DNA of 51,492 bases from an uncultured marine group I thaumarchaeote (lineage in GTDB: Archaea > Thermoproteota > Nitrososphaeria > Nitrososphaerales > Nitrosopumilaceae): contig CABXPS010000002.1 in the NCBI GenBank assembly GCA_902514095.1, positions 1 to 51,492 on the forward strand, in the 5' to 3' direction. This document shows, in pieces, positions 25,879-34,362 of the stretch (position 1 is the stretch's first letter; every line of letters begins with the position of its first letter). The translations under genes and the position numbers were made by a program. The notes below the pieces were generated by a model. That model had not been told where the DNA came from. It saw nothing but the letters and a program-made list of their open reading frames with translations, and ran no database searches.

Positions 25879-26157
25879 TCACTCTAAATTTTCTTTCTTA
25901 TCTTTAGATTCTTCTTTTGATGTATCTTCTTCTTCCATTAATTTTGAAATTGTGTAATCTTGGTGATCCTTTTGATTTTTGGCTTTTAATTTTTTGATTT
26001 GTCTTTTTAGATTTACTCCTGCCCCAATCATAGCAATTCCAAAAAAGATAGCTATTCCCGTATAGAAACTTAGACTGTAAACCATGACAAGAACAATTCC
26101 AATCTTTAGGACCGCTATCCCAACTATAATTAGAAGAATCGGGATTTGTTTTATCAT
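25879..26157 (-). CDS. Small membrane protein with acidic C-terminal tail
   Basis: 92 residues. Two hydrophobic helices (IPILLIIVGIAVLKIGIVLV and YTGIAIFFGIAMIGAGV) are followed by a long charged tail rich in Lys and then Glu (MEEEDTSKEESKDKKENLE). It probably lies in one transcription unit with the next gene at 25532. No family is recognised. Confidence 0.58.
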   Translation of the reverse strand: MIKQIPILLIIVGIAVLKIGIVLVMVYSLSFYTGIAIFFGIAMIGAGVNLKRQIKKLKAKNQKDHQDYTISKLMEEEDTSKEESKDKKENLE

Positions 26158-26273
26158 AATTTACAAAGATAATTGGGTTTGATTAACTTTGATTGAACGT
26201 CTAAGTAGGATAAACTGGATCAGTGATGGAATAGACTGAGCATCTTATTATTTAGTAAAAAAAACTGAATTTT

Positions 26274-26969
26274 ATGAAAAAGAAAACTTTTGCAGTCGAT
26301 ATTGATGGAACTATTACTGAAAATGGTGGTGGTCGAATTCATTTGGATGCACTAGAAGCACTTCGAAGGTTGACTAACATGGGTCATGATGTGATCTATG
26401 TTACTGGCAGATCTTCTGTTGAAGCGTATTTACTTTCGGTATTTGGTGGAACTAAAAAAATTGCAGTTGGTGAAAATGGTGGTTGTATTGCTTTGGATGC
26501 TGATGATCATGTTTTATTGGGAAATATTGAGGAATGCAATAGGGCCTTTGAATTAATTAAAAACAATATTGAGGGTGTACAAAAAAAACCTGTATTTCCT
26601 AGATTAACTGAAGTTGTTTTAGAACGAACTTTTGATATAAATGATGCACGAAAAATTCTTTCTCAAAATAATTTTAATGTTGAATTATCTGATAGTCAAT
26701 ATGCTATTCATATTAATTCAAAAGGCATTGACAAGGGAACTGGATTTACAGAACTCATGAAAAAATTCAATATTTTAAAAGATGATGTTATTGCCATTGG
26801 GGACAGTGCCACTGATATTCCATTGTTTAAAGTTGCAAAAACCAGTATTGCTTTGGGTAATGCCTCTGATGCAGTAAGATCTGAGGCTACCATGACTGTA
26901 TCTGGATGTAGTGGTGATGGTGTTCTTGAAGCAATAGATAAGTTAGCACCAAAACTATCTAGGATATAG
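26274..26969 (+). CDS. Phosphoglycolate phosphatase-like HAD hydrolase (archaeal)
   Basis: A 231-residue HAD-IIB phosphatase resembling archaeal phosphoglycolate phosphatases and sucrose-phosphatase-like proteins. Motif I is VDIDGTITENG (both Asp present), motif II VTGRSS, the cap domain lies in the middle, motif III is the Lys of SKGIDKGTGF and motif IV IGDSATDIPLFK. It likely removes phosphate from small metabolites such as 2-phosphoglycolate. It is separated from argS by a single base, so both are in one operon. Confidence 0.88.
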   Translation: MKKKTFAVDIDGTITENGGGRIHLDALEALRRLTNMGHDVIYVTGRSSVEAYLLSVFGGTKKIAVGENGGCIALDADDHVLLGNIEECNRAFELIKNNIEGVQKKPVFPRLTEVVLERTFDINDARKILSQNNFNVELSDSQYAIHINSKGIDKGTGFTELMKKFNILKDDVIAIGDSATDIPLFKVAKTSIALGNASDAVRSEATMTVSGCSGDGVLEAIDKLAPKLSRI

Positions 26970-26970
26970 T

Positions 26971-28857
26971 ATGACATTTCAAGCCATAATTGAAGAAATT
27001 GAAAATAATCTCAAACTGATACTTGTTGATCTTTCGATTTCTGATGTAAGTTTTTCTGTGGAAGTTGCAAAGCCTGGATTTGGTGATGTTAGTTCTAATA
27101 TTGCATTCTTACTTGCAAAGGAACTACAAAAAAGTCCTAAAGATATTACTCAAATGTTATCTGAAAAATATTCGCAATGTACTAGTACACTTGTTTTAAA
27201 AACTGAAGCACATCCGTCTGGTTATCTTAACTTTTTTGCTGATTGGACAAAATTAAGTAAATTGATTCTATCTGAATCATACCTTGATACATTTGGGGAT
27301 GTTGATATTGGAAATAATTCAAACATTATAGTAGAACATACAAGTGTAAATCCTAACAAAGCATTACACATTGGTCATATTAGAAATATTGTAGTTGGTG
27401 ATACTGTTTCTAGAATTTTAAGTAAGGCAAATTACAAAGTTAATGTTCTCAATTACATTGATGATTCTGGTTTACAGGTAGCTGATATTATTGTAGGGTT
27501 CAAACATTTGGGATTTGATGAAGAACCTCCAAATGGAAAAAAGTTTGATCATTATTGTGGTGATGATGTTTATGTTAAAACTACTCAAAAATATGAACTT
27601 GATTCTTCTCTTGAAGAAATTAGAAAAAATACTTTGAAAGAACTTGAAGATGGTAATTCTGAAACTGCTGCATTTGGGGATCTCATTACTCGAAAAGTTC
27701 TAGCAGGTCAATTACAAACATGTTGGAATCTCAATGTCTCCTATGATTGTCTTAATTTTGAATCTCAAATTATTCGTTCAGGATTATGGTCCAAAATATT
27801 TGAAAAACTCAAAGAAATGGGTCTCATAGAGTTTGAGAATGAAGGCAAAAATGCTCAATGTTGGGTTATTCGTGGAGATGGTAAGGAGGAAGACAAGGTA
27901 ATTGTTCGAAGTAATGGAACTGCTACATACATTGCCAAGGATATTCCTTATGCTGCATGGAAATTAGGCTTGTTAGATGACCCATTTCACTATCAAAAAT
28001 ATGATGCCACTCAACCTAATTCTAAAACTCTATGGCAGACATCTTTGAATGATGAGAATACTACTGCTCAAAATTTTACTGCTCAAAAAGTTGTCACTGT
28101 AATTGATTCACGTCAAGAAAGATTACAAAAAATTATCACCGTATTAATAGAAAAATTCAATTCAATTCCTGATAGTTATATTCATCTTGGATATGAGTCT
28201 GTGACATTAAGTTCTGATACTGCAAAAACTCTTGGATTAGATACTGATGGAAAACAAGCTCAGATGTCTGGTAGAAAAGGATTGTATGTTAGTGCTGATT
28301 CTGTATGTGAATTATTAAAACAAAAAATTATTGAAGAAACTAAAAAACGACATCCTGAAATGACTGATTCAGAAATTGAAAAAATTGCTCAATCTGTTTC
28401 AATTGGAACTTTACGTTATGAGATGATTAAACAAGATTTAGATAAAATAATTACATTTGATTTGGCAAAATCCCTTAGTTTAGAAGGTGACACTGCTCCA
28501 TACATTCAATATGCATATGCTAGAGCATCAAGAATTTTAGAAAAATCTGGAATTACGCCCACTACTGATGTTGATTTTTCATTACTTCAAGAAAAATCTG
28601 AACTTGATTTAGTTAAAACAATTGGTCTTTTTAATTTACAAGTTCGTGATGCTGCAAATAATTTTGCACCTAAAGTAATCGCTAGATACTGTCATGATTT
28701 GGCAGTAGCCTTTAATTCATTTTATGAACATGTAAAAGTTTTAGATTCTGACAATGATGCTTTGAAATCCTCTCGTGTATGTTTGGTGAATTCTTTTAAT
28801 TTAACTTTGGAGAAAGCCCTTGATCTACTTGGAATTGATTCTCCTACTAGGATGTAG
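26971..28857 (+). CDS. argS: Arginyl-tRNA synthetase
   Basis: A 628-residue class I synthetase. The N-terminal additional domain is followed by the HIGH signature KALHIGHIRNIVVGD, a Rossmann catalytic core with VLNYIDDSGLQVADI, a KMSK-like MSGRKGLYVSADSV and the C-terminal anticodon-binding domain (APYIQYAYARASRILEKSG). The KMSKS lysine is replaced by the SGRKG form that many ArgRS use. It follows the HAD gene in an operon. A structured spacer of about 255 bases follows before the next coding start. Confidence 0.97.
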   Translation: MTFQAIIEEIENNLKLILVDLSISDVSFSVEVAKPGFGDVSSNIAFLLAKELQKSPKDITQMLSEKYSQCTSTLVLKTEAHPSGYLNFFADWTKLSKLILSESYLDTFGDVDIGNNSNIIVEHTSVNPNKALHIGHIRNIVVGDTVSRILSKANYKVNVLNYIDDSGLQVADIIVGFKHLGFDEEPPNGKKFDHYCGDDVYVKTTQKYELDSSLEEIRKNTLKELEDGNSETAAFGDLITRKVLAGQLQTCWNLNVSYDCLNFESQIIRSGLWSKIFEKLKEMGLIEFENEGKNAQCWVIRGDGKEEDKVIVRSNGTATYIAKDIPYAAWKLGLLDDPFHYQKYDATQPNSKTLWQTSLNDENTTAQNFTAQKVVTVIDSRQERLQKIITVLIEKFNSIPDSYIHLGYESVTLSSDTAKTLGLDTDGKQAQMSGRKGLYVSADSVCELLKQKIIEETKKRHPEMTDSEIEKIAQSVSIGTLRYEMIKQDLDKIITFDLAKSLSLEGDTAPYIQYAYARASRILEKSGITPTTDVDFSLLQEKSELDLVKTIGLFNLQVRDAANNFAPKVIARYCHDLAVAFNSFYEHVKVLDSDNDALKSSRVCLVNSFNLTLEKALDLLGIDSPTRM

Positions 28858-28900
28858 GTTTTTAGAAATTCTAAATTAAATTATTATCAAAAGAATGTCA

Positions 28901-28974
28901 CTGGCAACCGAAGTTGCCAGCGGAGAATTTATTGTTTAACAACCAAAATCATTAAACATACAATACCAATTCTC
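28901..28974. ncRNA. Hairpin-rich spacer, candidate RNA or 3'-end structure
   Basis: Two strong structures lie between argS and the FG-GAP gene. First, CTGGCAAC (28901-28908) with GTTGCCAG (28913-28920), a perfect 8-bp stem capped by CGAA. Second, GAGAATT-TATTGT (28923-28935) with ACAATA-cc-AATTCTC (28960-28974), 13 pairs with a CC bulge and a long AU-rich loop. The local G+C content is above the spacer average. It could be a stable argS mRNA 3' end, the 5' leader of the next gene, or an independent RNA. Confidence 0.4.
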
Positions 28975-29113
28975 GCGGCGTGCAAATTGTAATTTTATGA
29001 ATTTACAAGTTTTACAAAAAGGTTAGTATTTCATTAATTGTATGATTTTGTGCCTAAATTTTGGTCATATTTTTGAAAATTTTACATATCAGCAAAATCT
29101 TGGATCAGATCTT

Positions 29114-31378
29114 ATGCGAATAACATTTTTAGTAATTTTTGCGTTATCAGTAATTATTCCAATTGGAGTGAATGATGCTTTTGGTGCATTTATGCATGAT
29201 AATAACTGTAATTCACTCAAACACATACCAAATAATTCTTGGAAATTATTTTTGTGTTCAACTGTGGAGATTAATGGGGATGTATCTGGTATTACATTAA
29301 CAAACACCGATCATTTTGGTGACTCTGTTGCAAACATAGGTGACCTTGACCTTGACGGTGTTAATGACTTGGCAGTAGGTGCGAAGAGAGATGACGCTGG
29401 TCCTGGTACAGACGCTGGTGCTGTATACATTTTGTTTATGAATGCAGATGGCTCTGTCAAATCAACTGAGAAAATTGATCATACAACTACAAACGGTCCT
29501 ACATTAAGAACTGAAGATCGTTTTGGTGATTCTATTGTAAACATAGGTGATCTTAACGGTGACGGTATCAATGATTTAGCAGTAGGTGCAGTAAATGATG
29601 ATACAAAGTCAAACGGTTCATTCGGTGGTAAAAATTGGAATGCAGGTGCAGTTCATATTTTGTTTCTTAATAGAGATGGCACTCTTGCAAGAGATTCTGA
29701 GGTGATTAACAGTTCTACTGATATGGGTCCTACATTATTAACTGGAGATGCTTTTGGAATGGGAGTTGCAAATATTGGTGACCTTGACAATAATGGTTAT
29801 AATGATTTAGCAGTAGGTGCAATGCTGGATGGTGCTGGTAATCGTGGTGCAATACACATTTTGTTCATGGATGAAAATGGTGGTCTTGCAGAAGAAACTG
29901 AGAAAATTGACGGTTCAACTACAAACGGTCCTACATTAGGAAATGGCTATTGGTTTGGTGGTTCCGTTGCAAACATAGGTGACTTTGACTTTAATGGTGT
30001 CAATGATTTTGCAGTAGGTGCAAACCTTAGCCCTGGTGGCGGTTCAGTAGCAACAGGAGCAGTATACATTTTGTTCATGGATGAAGATCCTGGAAATGGT
30101 CTTGCAAAAGCAACTGTGGTGATTGACGATACAACTACAAACGGTCCTACATTATCAGATGATGATCGTTTTGGCTCTTCTGTTGTAAATATGGGTGACA
30201 TCGATGGTAATGGTGTCAATGATTTAGCAGTAGGTGCTCGTGGTGATGATGAAGGTGGATCATGGAGTGGTGCAGTGCACATTTTTTTTATGAGTGCAGG
30301 GGGTTCTGTTAATTCAACTATAGAGATTAACAGTTCTACTACTCATAAGGGTCCTACAATATCAGCTGGAGATGCTTTTGGTACTGGTCTTGCGCACATA
30401 GGTGACATGAATGGTAGTGGTGTCAATGATTTGGTGGTGGGTGCTAATTTAGATAACGGAGATGGTTCAGATCGTGGTGCAGTTCATATTTTATTTCTGA
30501 CGGATGAAATTGAAAAAGTCAAGAAATCTTCAGATTGCTATGACTGTGAAGCACCAAAACTAACTAAAGTTGAAGTACACATAACGTCTCCAAATTTCGA
30601 CACTCAACGCATATCTACATCTAGTGAAATTTGGAATTTTGATCAAGACACTCCACTACCAATGTTTGGAGATTCTATCACCCCAATTGTAGCAGACCTT
30701 GGGGATGAGGTTGAAATTATTTTAGAATTAACAGACAATAGAACTTTGGAAACAATTGCAGATAGTGGAACGTATACAAATTTCTTAAACAAACCTGATG
30801 ACATGAATAATTTCTATACAAACAATTTTGATGAGTATGGAAAAGTTAGTACCACATTTTATGAATGGTATCAAACAGGTGATGATTTGTTTTATGATTA
30901 TGCAAACACTGTAGAGTGGAGTGATGCAGATGTCACAATACAAGAATCTGGAGAATTTGTAGAAGAAGGATCTGTTGAAAATCTCGATGAATTAGTTGGA
31001 ACATTTACCATTTCATTTAAGATGAAATTTTTGCAACCAATGCAAACAACTGATGTATGGATTCAAGCAACAGATCTTAATGGAAATTTTTTCAAAGTTG
31101 CATTACCGTTAACTTTGGAAATATCAGGTTCTGAACCCCTTGTGTTTGATTCTCCATTACGTCAAAAAGTAGTTAGTTTCTTTGATGAAGAGATGCTTGC
31201 TGAATTAGTTTCTAATTGGGATGGGTCTTCACAAGATGTTGCTGAATTGGAATTATTAATTGGAATTCCTGCTGAATCCATGCCTAAATGGGTCGTAAAT
31301 CTTGCAACATGGGTATCTGAGGATAAAATTACTGCTGGTGATATGATTGTTGCAATTGAACATATTATTAACAATTAA
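29114..31378 (+). CDS. Secreted FG-GAP repeat (integrin-alpha-like beta-propeller) protein
   Basis: About 754 residues. ATG 29114 gives a signal peptide (RITFLVIFALSVIIPIGVND), while ATG 29042 would prepend 24 unfavourable residues. Six FG-GAP repeats of 55-70 residues follow, each with a FG(D/S)S core, IGDLDxDGxND Ca-binding loop and LAVGA, for example DHFGDSVANIGDLDLDGVND. A beta-rich C-terminal domain begins at CYDCEAPKLTKV. The last 40 residues (MPKWVVNLATWVSEDKITAG) resemble the C-terminal motif of thaumarchaeal exported proteins. Cell-surface adhesion or scaffolding is inferred. Its stop overlaps the next minus-strand gene. Confidence 0.88.
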   Translation: MRITFLVIFALSVIIPIGVNDAFGAFMHDNNCNSLKHIPNNSWKLFLCSTVEINGDVSGITLTNTDHFGDSVANIGDLDLDGVNDLAVGAKRDDAGPGTDAGAVYILFMNADGSVKSTEKIDHTTTNGPTLRTEDRFGDSIVNIGDLNGDGINDLAVGAVNDDTKSNGSFGGKNWNAGAVHILFLNRDGTLARDSEVINSSTDMGPTLLTGDAFGMGVANIGDLDNNGYNDLAVGAMLDGAGNRGAIHILFMDENGGLAEETEKIDGSTTNGPTLGNGYWFGGSVANIGDFDFNGVNDFAVGANLSPGGGSVATGAVYILFMDEDPGNGLAKATVVIDDTTTNGPTLSDDDRFGSSVVNMGDIDGNGVNDLAVGARGDDEGGSWSGAVHIFFMSAGGSVNSTIEINSSTTHKGPTISAGDAFGTGLAHIGDMNGSGVNDLVVGANLDNGDGSDRGAVHILFLTDEIEKVKKSSDCYDCEAPKLTKVEVHITSPNFDTQRISTSSEIWNFDQDTPLPMFGDSITPIVADLGDEVEIILELTDNRTLETIADSGTYTNFLNKPDDMNNFYTNNFDEYGKVSTTFYEWYQTGDDLFYDYANTVEWSDADVTIQESGEFVEEGSVENLDELVGTFTISFKMKFLQPMQTTDVWIQATDLNGNFFKVALPLTLEISGSEPLVFDSPLRQKVVSFFDEEMLAELVSNWDGSSQDVAELELLIGIPAESMPKWVVNLATWVSEDKITAGDMIVAIEHIINN

Positions 31379-31680
31379 TTCTTTTTTCTAGGTCTTCGAC
31401 GAGGGTTTAACTCATAAAATCTTTCAATATTATCAATCCATTGTTTAGTTTCAGGTAAACGTGAACGTGCATGTGGTCTTTTTCCATTATTTGATAAAAC
31501 TTCACTATGATCTTTGTAAAACTCATCTATCTCATTTACTAGTACATCTAGAAATTCTGATGCCCCTTTGGCTTCCATACCTTTAGGTTCTCTATGACTA
31601 ATGATTGATTTAGCTAGTGTGTCTACTTTAGCTATTTTTAATTTAAATTCACTTAATACTCTATGTTCAAAAGAAATCAT
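31375..31680 (-). CDS. Unknown basic protein, 101 residues
   Basis: 101 residues, largely helical and very charged (FKLKIAKVDTLAKSIISHRE near the start), with a strongly basic C-terminus (RRRPRKKN). Nucleic-acid binding would fit but is not shown. I recognise no family. Confidence 0.55.
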   Translation of the reverse strand: MISFEHRVLSEFKLKIAKVDTLAKSIISHREPKGMEAKGASEFLDVLVNEIDEFYKDHSEVLSNNGKRPHARSRLPETKQWIDNIERFYELNPRRRPRKKN

Positions 31681-31742
31681 TTCTTTTATTTCTCCTTTAA
31701 CTAGTGTATGTATATTTTGGCATATTTTAAAAATTCAATTTT

Positions 31743-32255
31743 TTATCCATACATGGATTTATCTAGAGTTTCTTCTCCTAAATTATTTTTTGAAGAGAAA
31801 TTACTAAAATTTGAACGTAGGATTTTTTGCGTATGTCCTGATACTCTTGCTACATTGTCCCAAACATTGTGAAATGAAATTCTATCTAAATTCTGTTCAT
31901 CTATATGTGAAAATATTGCTAAACCTGCAATACTTTCTCCATCTTTAATCCATTGATGACCTATATTGCATATTGTGCAAATTTCACTAATTTCCATAAC
32001 TGCTTTTGAAAATGATGGATTTGTCTTAACTAGTAATTTTGAATCTTCTGGAGAGAATCTCATATTTACATTAACATGCACTCTATCTTCTCGGTTTGAA
32101 TTTTTACTAACAATTACATTTGTTCCTACATGGAATTGCCAATCTACCAAATCACTTTTTTCTTTAATTTTTTCAGTTTGATCTTCATATTTGACATTAG
32201 TTATTTTGATAAATCCTTCAACTAATTTTTTCATTTCTAGTGATGTTTTTGTCAT
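31743..32255 (-). CDS. Conserved-looking protein, possibly DUF2299-like
   Basis: 170 residues with a WQFHVGTNVIVSKNS segment and a beta-alpha pattern (DRVHVNVNMRFSPEDSKLL). There is no membrane segment or catalytic motif, only two nearby cysteines (EICTICNIG). The mix of length and VDWQFHVG motif reminds me of archaeal DUF2299, but this is a weak recollection rather than a verified match. Confidence 0.55.
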   Translation of the reverse strand: MTKTSLEMKKLVEGFIKITNVKYEDQTEKIKEKSDLVDWQFHVGTNVIVSKNSNREDRVHVNVNMRFSPEDSKLLVKTNPSFSKAVMEISEICTICNIGHQWIKDGESIAGLAIFSHIDEQNLDRISFHNVWDNVARVSGHTQKILRSNFSNFSSKNNLGEETLDKSMYG

Positions 32256-32303
32256 AGTTTTTCTTTTTTTTGTTAGTTATATTTTTGATTGAAGAAAAAA
32301 GAG

Positions 32304-32441
32304 TTAATGGCTGTGTCCACAACCACAGGAATCATGTCCTTCACTACCTTGAGATTCTTTTCCTGCACATCTAGAACATTTGTCTGATCCCATTGGAGAA
32401 AAGAAGCTAATTCCACATGATACGCATTTCGTATTTGCCAT
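32304..32441 (-). CDS. Tiny zinc-ribbon protein with metal-binding C-terminus
   Basis: 45 residues (ATG at 32439-32441, TAA 32304-32306). CVSCGISFFSPMGSDKCSRC forms a four-Cys zinc ribbon, and the tail HDSCGCGHSH has extra Cys and His. A compact metal-binding protein is clear; the function is unknown. Confidence 0.7.
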   Translation of the reverse strand: MANTKCVSCGISFFSPMGSDKCSRCAGKESQGSEGHDSCGCGHSH

Positions 32442-32509
32442 AATATTGCTAAAAAATTGCGCTATTTATTGAATACGCTTTGATTTAAGAAAAATATGGC
32501 TATTTGTAA

Positions 32510-32830
32510 TTATTCACTTTTTTGAAAAACACGGTATTCTCCAATTATTGAATTACATTGGTGGCATGTATATTGACCTCTCTCTATTAACGTCAATCCA
32601 TCTGCAACTGCTTCGTTTGGTTTTTCTTCAATCTGTATTTGAGTTGGACCATCAAATTCAGAATTACATTGTTTACAAAAATGTTTTATCATTTTTGTTG
32701 TATCTAGTTTTTCAAGTGAAGCCAAAAAATGTTTATCCATATTTGGAATTAGTTTTGATTTTGTAATTTGTTCATCTGTTAGATCTGCATTTACCCATCC
32801 ACCTGAACCTGCTAATTGAATTTCTGTCAA
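32510..32830 (-). CDS. Zinc-binding protein with two CxxC pairs
   Basis: 106 residues. CKQCNSEFDG and CHQCNSIIGEYRVF are placed about 35 residues apart, as expected for a zinc ribbon; the N-terminus (GSGGWVNADLTDEQIT) is polar. It is divergent from the Mrr-like gene. Confidence 0.6.
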   Translation of the reverse strand: MTEIQLAGSGGWVNADLTDEQITKSKLIPNMDKHFLASLEKLDTTKMIKHFCKQCNSEFDGPTQIQIEEKPNEAVADGLTLIERGQYTCHQCNSIIGEYRVFQKSE

Positions 32831-32902
32831 TTTGTATTGCTACTTTTTTTGGTATTAATAAGTCAAAATGAAATTAATAGTCTTGTTGAAATTAAATTTT
32901 TA

Positions 32903-33646
32903 ATGGAGACTTACTATGATTTATCGTTTCTTGATGCTACTTCTGGTCGTGAATTTGAATTATTCGTAATTGAATTATTTGAAAAATTAGGTTACTCTTC
33001 AACTGTTACAAATCGTTCAAAAGATTATGGATGCTCTATAATGTTTCAACAAGGAGATTATAGAATTGCAGTTCAAACTAAACGTTCTGAATCTGAATTA
33101 ACTTTCACATCTGTTCAGAGAGCCTTGGATTCATTGAAAAAATATAATGCCCAATTGGCTATGGTGATTACCAATAACAAATTCATTTCTTCTGCAAAAC
33201 AATTGGCAAAAATTAAGAATATTACTTTAATTGACAGAAAAAAATTATTGGATTTGATTAAATTATCCAATTTACCTGTGAGCCATACCAAGGATTTCAT
33301 CTCCTTTACTGAAAAAATCCGTAAAGATGCTATCAAATATGGAATTGACAAAGAGTCTTTCAAGTTTCTTGGTCTAGATGTTCCTAAGACTGATCACAGT
33401 CTTTTAACCAAGGATGCTTATGGTCGACCTTATCCTCTTAATAATAAAAAAGAAAAATTGATTGATATTTTTAAAGAAATAAGAGGTGATGATGAAATTT
33501 CTGTTCAAAAAGAAGTGTTGCTAAATTCTATGGAAAAATATCCTTTAATGTTTGGTACTCGAAATGACTCTGAAATATTTTTAGACTACATGGTTGAAGA
33601 ATTCATGATTTTTAAATCAAAAACTGATTATTACAATCTACTTTAA
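32903..33646 (+). CDS. Mrr/restriction-endonuclease-like fold protein, probably catalytically altered
   Basis: The Mrr_cat pattern is visible: GREFELFVIELFEKLGY, then NRSKDYGCSIMFQQ, then AVQTKRSESELTFTSV and LIDRKKLLDLI. In active members the loop is typically DxGxD followed by QxK; here the second Asp is Ser (DYGCS), while QTK is retained, so cleavage may be lost. No methylase or specificity partner is nearby. The start is ATG 32903 (247 residues); a TTG- or ATG-initiated longer form from 32816 would add a hydrophobic stretch that is not typical of the family. Confidence 0.7.
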   Translation: METYYDLSFLDATSGREFELFVIELFEKLGYSSTVTNRSKDYGCSIMFQQGDYRIAVQTKRSESELTFTSVQRALDSLKKYNAQLAMVITNNKFISSAKQLAKIKNITLIDRKKLLDLIKLSNLPVSHTKDFISFTEKIRKDAIKYGIDKESFKFLGLDVPKTDHSLLTKDAYGRPYPLNNKKEKLIDIFKEIRGDDEISVQKEVLLNSMEKYPLMFGTRNDSEIFLDYMVEEFMIFKSKTDYYNLL

Positions 33647-33744
33647 TTGTCACTATCATCACCATCTCTGTTAATATTTTCACATTCTGGCATTGATTGG
33701 GATAATTGGTCATCTTGCTTAATCCGATAATCTAATGTGTCCAT
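33643..33744 (-). CDS. Possible 33-residue acidic microprotein
   Basis: ATG 33742-33744 to TAA 33643-33645, reading MDTLDYRIKQDDQLSQSMPE onward and ending GDDSDN. Its stop overlaps the stop of the convergent Mrr-like gene. Acidic and short, it could be real or chance; composition is not decisive. Confidence 0.3.
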   Translation of the reverse strand: MDTLDYRIKQDDQLSQSMPECENINRDGDDSDN

Positions 33745-33856
33745 CAAATAATTATTTTTTTATTCTTTTTATTTTTATCTGGACTGATGTTTGATGGTTT
33801 TGTTCAAATTTTTATCAAAAAAGTTAATCAACCCAATCAATTCATGATATGTTGTA

Positions 33857-34093
33857 ATGAGTTTAGGTGGCAATTTGTTGTTTTTTGGTTCTGTAATTCT
33901 AATTTTAGATGTTTTATTATTTTCAGGATTGTTTCCATCTGAGTCATTAAATGATCCTACTATGCATGAACCCTGGATTCATCTTCCTGTTGTTGGGACC
34001 TTATCCTTTGTAGGAGTTCTTACTTTATTTTTAACAATTTTTGGATCAATAATTTTGCTTAGTGGAATTATTTCCATTAAAAGAAACAGATAA
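33857..34093 (+). CDS. Small membrane protein, unknown
   Basis: 78 residues with two hydrophobic segments (LLFFGSVILILDVLLFSGLF and LSFVGVLTLFLTIFGSIILL) joined by a polar loop containing MHEPWIHLPVV. Very short basic C-terminus (KRNR). No family recognised. Confidence 0.6.
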   Translation: MSLGGNLLFFGSVILILDVLLFSGLFPSESLNDPTMHEPWIHLPVVGTLSFVGVLTLFLTIFGSIILLSGIISIKRNR

Positions 34094-34160
34094 TTTTTCC
34101 CCAATTTGTTGTTGATGCAGTCACATATACTATTATTTTACGTCTCTTCAATCATGTACT

Positions 34161-34307
34161 ATGGGTAAGATTTCTCTAATTATTGGAATAATTATTGGAA
34201 TTATATTTTCAGTGGCATTTCCTGAAGTTGCTCAAACCATTAATGATGCAATAATGCCTACAATCCAATCCATAAGTGAAAAAATGATTAATTGGATAAC
34301 TACATAG
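34161..34307 (+). CDS. 48-residue single-helix membrane protein
   Basis: ATG 34161 to TAG 34305-34307. MGKISLIIGIIIGIIFSVAF gives one hydrophobic helix followed by a polar amphipathic tail (PEVAQTINDAIMPTIQSISE). It ends 55 bases before trmI on the same strand. Supported by open frame and composition only. Confidence 0.55.
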   Translation: MGKISLIIGIIIGIIFSVAFPEVAQTINDAIMPTIQSISEKMINWITT

Positions 34308-34362
34308 TCTATTTTTCTAGTTGTGGACAAAGATTCTTATCTTAAATTTTTAGAAAAATATT

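Noticed and set aside
26158-26273. C/D-box-like sRNA (GTGATGG and CTGA near 26222-26240)
   Set aside because: The C box deviates from RUGAUGA and no paired C'/D' boxes are found.
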